A DNA stretch of 61,379 nucleotides from Lysobacterales bacterium (GTDB lineage: Bacteria > Pseudomonadota > Gammaproteobacteria > Xanthomonadales > Rhodanobacteraceae): the NCBI GenBank assembly GCA_015655335.1, contig JAATFF010000093.1, forward strand, positions 1-61,379. The letters run 5' to 3'. Positions 55,790 through 61,379 of the stretch are shown one piece after another. Every line of letters starts with the position of its first letter. The first letter of the stretch is position 1. The position numbers and the translations under genes were made by a program. The notes under the pieces were generated by a model, which saw only the letters and a program-made list of their open reading frames with translations, was not told where the DNA came from and did not search any database.

Positions 55790-55845
55790 CCCGAGGGGAG
55801 ATCCGGCGGGAAGGGTGGGTGGAAAAATGGTTCTCATATAACCCG

Positions 55846-55875
55846 CTGCGATGCCGGTACCCGCCGGCATCGCAG
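55846..55875. repeat. Perfect 12-bp inverted repeat in the receptor-cupin gap
   Basis: CTGCGATGCCGG-6 nt-CCGGCATCGCAG, followed by ATTTTGT. It could be a second terminator or an operator for the cupin gene. A weaker repeat, GTCTGT-19 nt-ACAGAC (55885-55915), follows. The gap 55744-56052 has no gene. Confidence 0.7.
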
Positions 55876-56052
55876 ATTTTGTATGTCTGTCTGGGGTATG
55901 TTCAGCGATACAGACCTGAAACAGTTTTAGCCTCGCCTGAATAGTTGATGCCTTGAATTGAATATGCAACAAACCGGGGCAGGCCCATGGCTCGTTCGAT
56001 GAGCGGGCAAGCGCTGGATATGGACTGCTCTGAAAAGAGTGGAGAAGTAGTC

Positions 56053-57087
56053 ATGAGCGAAGATGTTGACGCGATGCCCGTGCCAACCGCGATCGATGAA
56101 TATCGTGTCGCCGATGGGCGGCCGTTCGGTCTCGAAGATGTCGTGGGTCGTGATCGCCCGCTGGTGATTCGTGGCCTCGTACGCGAATGGCCGATTGTGA
56201 AGCTGGCGCTGCAGTCGGACACCGCCTTCGCGCAAAACCTGGCCGGGTTGGACAACGGCGCCGATGTGAGCACCCTGTTGCTGGCGCCGGAAGCGGAGGG
56301 CGTCATCGGCTATACGTCCGACATGAGCGGCTTCAATTATCAGCACTTCAAGTTGCCCGTATCGATGGGCCTGCAACGACTGGCCAAGTACAGTCGGCGG
56401 GAAAATACACCCGGTGTGGTGATCCAAAGCGCGCGGATTCGCGATTGCTTGCCCGGATTCCTCGACGACCACGCACTGCCTTTCCTCGACCCGAGTGTGG
56501 AGCCGCGACTGTGGATGGGCAATCGGGTTACCACGCCTACGCATTTCGATTCGCAGCACAACATCGCCTGTGTGGTGTGCGGTACGCGTCGCTTTACGCT
56601 GTTTCCGCCCGAGCAACTGCCCAACCTTTATATCGGGCCGTTGGATTTCGCACCGAGCGGCGCCGCGATTAGCATGGCCCGTCTGGACCGCCCGGACGAT
56701 CCGCGTTTCCCGCGCCTGAAACGCGCACTGGCTGCGGCGCAAGTAGCCGAACTGCATCCGGGAGACGCGATCTACATGCCGCCATTGTGGTGGCACAACG
56801 TCGAATCGTTGGACAAGCTTAACGCGTTAGTCAACTACTGGTGGAATTCGGTGGATACGGACGGTTACCACGTCGGCCACGCAAAGACCGCCCTTTATCA
56901 CTGTCTCCTCGCCTTTCGTGCGCTGCCGCCCGCTGAGCGGGCCAACTGGCGTAACCTACTTGACTACTACGTATTCGGTGATGAGAAGAACGTGGCACAT
57001 ATCCCAGAGCATCGCCTAGGCGTGCTCGGTCCATTAACGCCCGAGTGCCTGGAGCAGTTGAAACAGGGAGCGCGTCTCTATCTATGA
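56053..57087 (+). CDS. Cupin_8 / JmjC-like protein of the sugar-uptake locus
   Basis: 344 residues. Fe(II)/2-oxoglutarate oxygenase fold with the iron triad visible as His164 and Asp166 (THFDSQHNIACVV) and His248 (MPPLWWHNVESL). FTLFPPEQLPNLYIGP is typical of the family often found beside TonB receptors in Xanthomonadales, Caulobacter and Shewanella, with an unproven role. ATG 56053 with GGAG upstream is chosen; the frame is open for 22 more codons. Confidence 0.88.
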   Translation: MSEDVDAMPVPTAIDEYRVADGRPFGLEDVVGRDRPLVIRGLVREWPIVKLALQSDTAFAQNLAGLDNGADVSTLLLAPEAEGVIGYTSDMSGFNYQHFKLPVSMGLQRLAKYSRRENTPGVVIQSARIRDCLPGFLDDHALPFLDPSVEPRLWMGNRVTTPTHFDSQHNIACVVCGTRRFTLFPPEQLPNLYIGPLDFAPSGAAISMARLDRPDDPRFPRLKRALAAAQVAELHPGDAIYMPPLWWHNVESLDKLNALVNYWWNSVDTDGYHVGHAKTALYHCLLAFRALPPAERANWRNLLDYYVFGDEKNVAHIPEHRLGVLGPLTPECLEQLKQGARLYL

Positions 57088-57154
57088 GCAGCCGTGGTTT
57101 CAACGCGCCGGTTGTATGCGTGTCCATCCTGCTTTAGGCGGAAAGGCGAGCCAA

Positions 57155-57265
57155 ATGGCTCACAACGCTGGTCACGCTTCCATGCGCCGCGACTTGGCAC
57201 GCAACCACTGCATGTATCGGGCTGTCGACGCCGCGATCATGTCCTCCATCTGGGAACGTCTTTAA
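57155..57265 (+). CDS. Possible 36-residue ORF coupled to the hexosaminidase gene
   Basis: ATG follows GGAAAGGCGAGCCAA, a fair ribosome site, and the TAA shares its last base with the ATG of the hexosaminidase (TAATG). The peptide is basic, Arg/His/Met-rich, with no recognised motif. It may be a translational coupling leader or chance. Confidence 0.25.
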   Translation: MAHNAGHASMRRDLARNHCMYRAVDAAIMSSIWERL

Positions 57266-59550
57266 TGAGAACTGCGGGTTTCATTTTCTGCTTCGTTGTA
57301 CTGGGCACAGTTCGCGCGGCCACGCTACCGTTGCTACCCATGTCGGCACAAGTACAAGTCGCCAGCGGCACATTGGTGATCGACAATGACATGCGGGTCG
57401 TCGTACCCGCGCATGACGCGGCCACGCGGCAGACCGCGCAATACCTCGCCGACTTGCTCGCGCGCACGCGCGGCTTGCAGTTGAAGATCACGGAAGAAAG
57501 CACGGCGGACAACGCCATAGTGTTCCGTAAAGATCCCAAGGCGACGGTAACGCAGGCTGAAGGCTACACGCTGGATGTTACGCCACACGGCATCCGCATT
57601 GATGCGCGCGACGACGCGGGTCTCTTCTACGGCGCCGTAACACTGTGGCAACTGCTGACGCCGAACGCGCAGCAAGGTCCGGTGAAAGTGCCTATGCTGC
57701 ACATCAACGATTGGCCGCGTTTCGCGTGGCGTGGGCTTATGCTCGATTCCGCGCGACATTTCCAGTCGGCGACCGACGTCGAGCGTTTGCTCGATCAGAT
57801 GGCGCAGCACAAGCTCAACGTATTGCATTGGCATCTCACCGATGACCAGGGCTGGCGCATCGAGATCAAGCGCTATCCCGAACTCACGCGCATTGGCGCA
57901 TGGCGCACGCCGCCCGATGCGGGGCACGATGGCGAGCCTCTGCGCTATGGCGGCTTTTACACGCAAGACCAGATTCGCGACGTTGTGGCGTATGCCGCTG
58001 CGAGACACATCATCATCGTTCCGGAGATCGACATGCCCGGCCACGCGCAGGCCGTCGTGGCGTCGTATCCGCAGTTCGGCGTGACAGGCAAGCGTCCACC
58101 GGTGTCGGTGGATTGGGGCGTCAACCCATATCTCTACAACGTCGACGATGCGACGTTCCAGTTCGTGGACAACGTGCTGGATGAAGTCATGGTGTTGTTT
58201 CCTTCGCACTACATCCATGTCGGCGGAGACGAAGCGGTCAAGGATCAGTGGAAGGCGTCGCCGGCTGTTCAGGCCAAGATGCATGCCCTGCATCTGAAAG
58301 ACGAAGACGCGTTGCAAGGCTGGTTCATCGGTCGCGTCGGTACGTATCTCGCTGCGCACGGTCGCCGATTGATCGGTTGGGACGAAATCCTCGACGGCGG
58401 CGTGCCCGCCGATGCCACGGTCATGTCATGGCGCGGCACCGACGGCGCGATCAAGGCGGCGCAGGCCGGTCATGATGTCGTGATGTCTCCGTCGCCCGAT
58501 CTGTATCTGGACAATGCCCAGAGCGATCGTGCGGACGAGACGACAGGCCGTATGCCGGTACGCGACCTGGCGAGCATTTATGCCTTCAACCCGATACCTG
58601 CTGTGTTGAGCACGGCGCAGGCAGCGCATGTCTTGGGTGCGCAGGCTAACGCGTGGACCGAGCACATGCCGACCATGCGCCATGTGGAACATGCGGTGTT
58701 CCCGCGACTGGATGCCTTGAGCGAAGTCGTCTGGTCGCCAGCCGCGATGCGCAACTGGAACAACTTCCTTTCGCGCCTGCCTGCACAGTTCGAGCGCTAT
58801 GCCGATCAGGGCGTGAGTTACGCCGACAGCGCGTTTGCGCCGAGCATCCAAACGAACGACAACGTGGCGTTGAAGCGCGGGAAGGCCACGATCACGCTAT
58901 CGGATCAGGCCGGCTATGGCGCGATTCATTACACCGTAGATGGCAGTGCGCCGGACCTTCATGCGCCGGTTTATAGCGCCCCCTTTACGGTCAACGTGCC
59001 GACCACGATCAACGCGGCCACCTTCGCCGATGATGGCAGCATGCTCGCTACACCACGCACGCGTGTGCTCGACCGCGCGAATCTCTTGAGCCGCGAGGGC
59101 GTGACGTTACCCAATTGCCCCGGTAGCGATTTCCGCTTGCGCATACAGCCGATGCCGGATGCCACCAGCATGACGCCGGTCTATGCGATCAATGTATTCG
59201 ATACCTGTCAGCAGTTTCCCGCAGCACCGCTCGACGGTGTTACGACGATCCGAGCCGATGTGGTGCGGTTGGAGCGCAACTACGCGCTGGCACATGAAGC
59301 GAAGCTGGTGGTGTCGCGTCCGCACGGCACGCCGCATGGCGAATTCGTCGTACATATGGATAGCTGCGACGGTCCCACGTTAACGAGCATCCCGTTGCCC
59401 GATCCTGCCACCAGCGCGCGGCATTTCTCGCTCCATGCAATGCTCCCTGTGCAACATGGCGAGCACACGCTTTGTCTTCTATTCACGGCGCCCACCGATG
59501 GACCGCTCTATGCGATTGGGCGTGTGTCGTTGGAGACATCCAAGCCGTGA
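57265..59550 (+). CDS. Exported beta-N-acetylhexosaminidase, GH20
   Basis: 761 residues. Signal peptide 1-20. Domains: GH20b (about 25-150), catalytic barrel from WRGLMLDSARHF on, with the Asp-Glu pair at 322-323 (HVGGDEA), and a C-terminal CHB_HEX_C-like sandwich (YTVDGSAPDLHAPVY) followed by about 170 residues with no clear family. Removes terminal GlcNAc/GalNAc from chitooligosaccharides or glycans in the periplasm or outside. ATG 57265; only GGGAA lies before it. It supplies GlcNAc to NagP. Confidence 0.93.
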   Translation: MRTAGFIFCFVVLGTVRAATLPLLPMSAQVQVASGTLVIDNDMRVVVPAHDAATRQTAQYLADLLARTRGLQLKITEESTADNAIVFRKDPKATVTQAEGYTLDVTPHGIRIDARDDAGLFYGAVTLWQLLTPNAQQGPVKVPMLHINDWPRFAWRGLMLDSARHFQSATDVERLLDQMAQHKLNVLHWHLTDDQGWRIEIKRYPELTRIGAWRTPPDAGHDGEPLRYGGFYTQDQIRDVVAYAAARHIIIVPEIDMPGHAQAVVASYPQFGVTGKRPPVSVDWGVNPYLYNVDDATFQFVDNVLDEVMVLFPSHYIHVGGDEAVKDQWKASPAVQAKMHALHLKDEDALQGWFIGRVGTYLAAHGRRLIGWDEILDGGVPADATVMSWRGTDGAIKAAQAGHDVVMSPSPDLYLDNAQSDRADETTGRMPVRDLASIYAFNPIPAVLSTAQAAHVLGAQANAWTEHMPTMRHVEHAVFPRLDALSEVVWSPAAMRNWNNFLSRLPAQFERYADQGVSYADSAFAPSIQTNDNVALKRGKATITLSDQAGYGAIHYTVDGSAPDLHAPVYSAPFTVNVPTTINAATFADDGSMLATPRTRVLDRANLLSREGVTLPNCPGSDFRLRIQPMPDATSMTPVYAINVFDTCQQFPAAPLDGVTTIRADVVRLERNYALAHEAKLVVSRPHGTPHGEFVVHMDSCDGPTLTSIPLPDPATSARHFSLHAMLPVQHGEHTLCLLFTAPTDGPLYAIGRVSLETSKP

Positions 59551-59702
59551 ATACTGCGATGCGCTGAATCCGCCTAGCGTCTTTGTCGTCCAATGGGTAA
59601 TGCCGCTCGCCGCACGGAGCATGATGTTCTAGCAGTTGTCACGAAATTGCAGTGCGATTCGACAACCATGATGCACTTTCTTGTCTTCATCAGGAATGCT
59701 GC

Positions 59703-61043
59703 ATGCGTCGCTCGCTGTTTGCGTTGTCGCTAGGATTGTTCGCTTGCTTGTGCGCCACGCAGGCCGTCGCCGAACCCGTGCTCTTGATATCGATCGACGG
59801 GCTTCGCCCCGCTGATGTACTGCAGGCGCAACAGCGCGGGCTGCATTTGCCGAACCTGGAAGCGTTTTTGCAGCGAGGCGCGTATGCCAGCAATGTGCGT
59901 GGCGTGCTGCCTACGTTGACCTATCCCAGCCACACCACGCTGATAACAGGCGTGTCGCCCGGTGTGCACGGTATCGGCGCCAATTTCACCTTCGATCCGT
60001 ACAACAAGAATCAAGAAGGTTGGTATTGGTACGCCAGCGATATTCGCGTGCCGACGCTGTGGGATGCCGCGCATGCAGCCGGTCTTTCGACGGCCAATGT
60101 GCACTGGCCAGTCAGCGTTGGCGCGAACATCGACTGGAATCTGCCGCAGATCTGGCGAACCGGCATGGACGACGATCGCAAGCTGCTGGCCGCACTTGCC
60201 ACACCGGGTCTGCTGCCATCGCTGGAAAAGGACCTCGGTCCCTACGCCAATGGCATCGACGAAGACCTGCCTGGCGATCAGAACCGCACACGCTTTGCGA
60301 TCAAGTTGTTGGAGACACGCAAGCCGACATTCATGACGGTGTACCTCACCGCGCTCGATACCCAACAGCACGCCAGCGGTCCGGACACGCCCGCTTCGCG
60401 CGATGTACTGGAACACATCGATCAGTTGATTGGCCAACTAGTGGCGACGGCTGAGCGCGTTCATCCGGAGGGCGCCATCGCGGTCGCTTCCGATCATGGC
60501 TTCGCATCGGTGCAGCATGACGTAAACCTCTATCTGCCCTTTATCAAGGTCGGATTGATCACGCTCAAAGACGGCAAGGTGACGGATTGGCAGGCCATGC
60601 CGTGGTTCGCCGGCGGTAGCGCAGCGATCGTATTGCGCGATCCCGCCAATGCTGCTGTGAAGGCGCAGGTATCGGCGCTGTTGGCAAAGCTTCAATCCGA
60701 TCCGCTGTTCGCTATCGCCCATGTGCTCGATCACGAGCAGGTCGTCGCGCAAGGTGGCATCGCCAAGGCCGAGTGGTTTGTGCAGTTCAAGCTTGGCTAC
60801 GAGATGGCGCTGACGATGGATACGCCGCTGCCGTCGCAAGGCAGCCATTATCGCGGCATGCATGGCTACGATTCGGCACTTCCCGAGATGCGTTCCACGT
60901 TCCTGGTGATGGGCAAGCACGTGCCCGCTGCACGCAACTTAGGTGAAGTGGATATGCGCGATATCGCACCGACGCTTGCGGCGCTGCTTGGCACAAGCTT
61001 GCCGCAGGCACAAGGTAAGGCGTTGCTGCCGGTCGCGCCGTAG
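59703..61043 (+). CDS. Exported nucleotide pyrophosphatase/phosphodiesterase (NPP) family protein
   Basis: 446 residues, alkaline phosphatase superfamily. Signal peptide 1-23 ending AVA. Metal and nucleophile motifs: LLISIDGLRPADVL, LPTLTYPSHTTLITG (catalytic Thr), LTALDTQQHASG, VASDHGF and a late His in HGYDS. Members cleave nucleotide sugars, NTPs or glycerophosphodiesters outside the cytoplasm. The ATG follows AGGAATGCTGC. It lies 152 nt after the hexosaminidase gene; its role in the sugar locus is unknown. Confidence 0.9.
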   Translation: MRRSLFALSLGLFACLCATQAVAEPVLLISIDGLRPADVLQAQQRGLHLPNLEAFLQRGAYASNVRGVLPTLTYPSHTTLITGVSPGVHGIGANFTFDPYNKNQEGWYWYASDIRVPTLWDAAHAAGLSTANVHWPVSVGANIDWNLPQIWRTGMDDDRKLLAALATPGLLPSLEKDLGPYANGIDEDLPGDQNRTRFAIKLLETRKPTFMTVYLTALDTQQHASGPDTPASRDVLEHIDQLIGQLVATAERVHPEGAIAVASDHGFASVQHDVNLYLPFIKVGLITLKDGKVTDWQAMPWFAGGSAAIVLRDPANAAVKAQVSALLAKLQSDPLFAIAHVLDHEQVVAQGGIAKAEWFVQFKLGYEMALTMDTPLPSQGSHYRGMHGYDSALPEMRSTFLVMGKHVPAARNLGEVDMRDIAPTLAALLGTSLPQAQGKALLPVAP

Positions 61044-61207
61044 GTTCGCCGCAGGCAGAGAGCATGAAACACACCTAAGTGTTTCAAACGTTGAAAAGAC
61101 GTTTACGCATGCGCATGCACGACTGAACGACGCGACTCACATGCAACGCCCTCGCTACGGCAACGTCCCAGCTATGATCGACGTACACGTCTGTGCGGAG
61201 ATTGGGC
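61044..61207. other. Gap after the phosphodiesterase gene, with one hairpin
   Basis: TGAAACAC-6 nt-GTGTTTCA (61065-61086), an 8-bp stem with no T-tract, 22 nt past the stop. The rest shows no gene. Confidence 0.5.
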
Positions 61208-61363
61208 ATGTCCATCACCCATAGCCTGCTCGCAAGGGGCCGCTTTCGCGCTCCGTTGCCTCGGGCCGCGCTATATATACTGGCGACGTATTACGCAGTG
61301 CTGTGGCTGATCGCCTGCTCGGTCGAGCGAGGGCCCACGGCAGTCACTGGCGAGCAAGGCTGA
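61208..61363 (+). CDS. 51-residue single-helix membrane protein
   Basis: GGAGAT nine nt before ATG. Basic N-terminus (Arg-rich, residues 10-19), then one hydrophobic segment (LYILATYYAVLWLIACSV) and a short tail; positive-inside rule predicts the N-terminus in the cytoplasm. Two nt after its TGA another gene appears to start, so the two are probably co-transcribed. Family not recognised. Confidence 0.5.
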   Translation: MSITHSLLARGRFRAPLPRAALYILATYYAVLWLIACSVERGPTAVTGEQG

Positions 61364-61364
61364 G

Positions 61365-61379
61365 ATGATTACTCCCGAA
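61365..61379 (+). CDS. Start of next gene, cut by window edge
   Basis: ATG at 61365 with five codons (MITPE), directly after the 51-residue ORF. Too short to identify. Confidence 0.35.

Noticed and set aside
1-61379. CRISPR array, tRNA, rRNA, insertion sequence or phage genes
   Set aside because: Looked for direct repeats with regular spacers, tRNA T-loop motifs, transposase motifs and integrases; none was seen by eye. A tRNAscan or ISfinder run would settle it.

Overview
The window is GC-rich chromosomal DNA that reads like a gammaproteobacterium of the Xanthomonadales, probably family Rhodanobacteraceae (Dyella/Luteibacter/Frateuria-like). This placement is an inference from gene content: a TonB-dependent GlcNAc/chitin locus, an E. 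coli-type PssA, a bioBF-bioHC cluster and a merged leu-ilv operon. No rRNA, tRNA, insertion sequence, phage or CRISPR array was found. Nearly all of it is intact core metabolism, densely packed in short operons.

Layout. 1-7 kb (minus strand): a GDSL autotransporter esterase cut by the left edge, tex, a GYF/RDD membrane protein and mnmG. 6.9-7.7 kb: a non-coding stretch with an orphan terminator, a long stem-loop, and a sigma-54 promoter with a CRP-type palindrome in front of a 61-residue protein. 7.7-14.8 kb: pepN (minus), then aldose epimerase, a serine/threonine racemase-dehydratase, an ACT-V4R protein, an MHYT protein and tag (plus). 14.8-19.5 kb: biotin operon bioB-bioF-trhO-bioH-bioC (minus). 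19.6-22.1 kb: a small membrane protein, comF, ubiA and a FosX-like VOC protein.

22.1-34.8 kb (minus): a 12-kb operon, leuA-ilvE-leuC-leuD-leuB-ilvD-ilvC-ilvB-ilvM-ilvA, holding the whole branched-chain amino acid pathway from threonine and pyruvate. Most junctions are 4-bp ATGA overlaps. It is preceded by a TTGACA promoter, a Leu/Val/Ile-rich leader peptide and an intrinsic terminator with a perfect antiterminator partner, which is a classic translation-coupled attenuator. Its two largest internal gaps hold hairpin repeats.

35-46.5 kb: a MarR regulator, pssA, a GNAT enzyme, a DUF465 protein, ttcA, an aromatic/aspartate aminotransferase (tandem GGACGTCY boxes upstream), rdgC, a YgjP-type metalloprotease, an ICMT-like methyltransferase, an alpha/beta hydrolase, an exported M1 aminopeptidase and a GST.

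46.5-61 kb: a divergent N-acetylglucosamine/chitin-oligosaccharide system. On the minus strand are nagP (permease), a LacI repressor, nagB-II (deaminase) and nagA (deacetylase). On the plus strand are glk, a large TonB-dependent receptor, a cupin_8 protein, an exported GH20 hexosaminidase and an exported nucleotide pyrophosphatase/phosphodiesterase. Two copies of the palindrome TGACARCGTTGTCA overlap TTGACA -35 boxes facing nagP and glk, so one repressor probably controls both arms. The right edge holds a 51-codon membrane ORF and the first codons of another gene.
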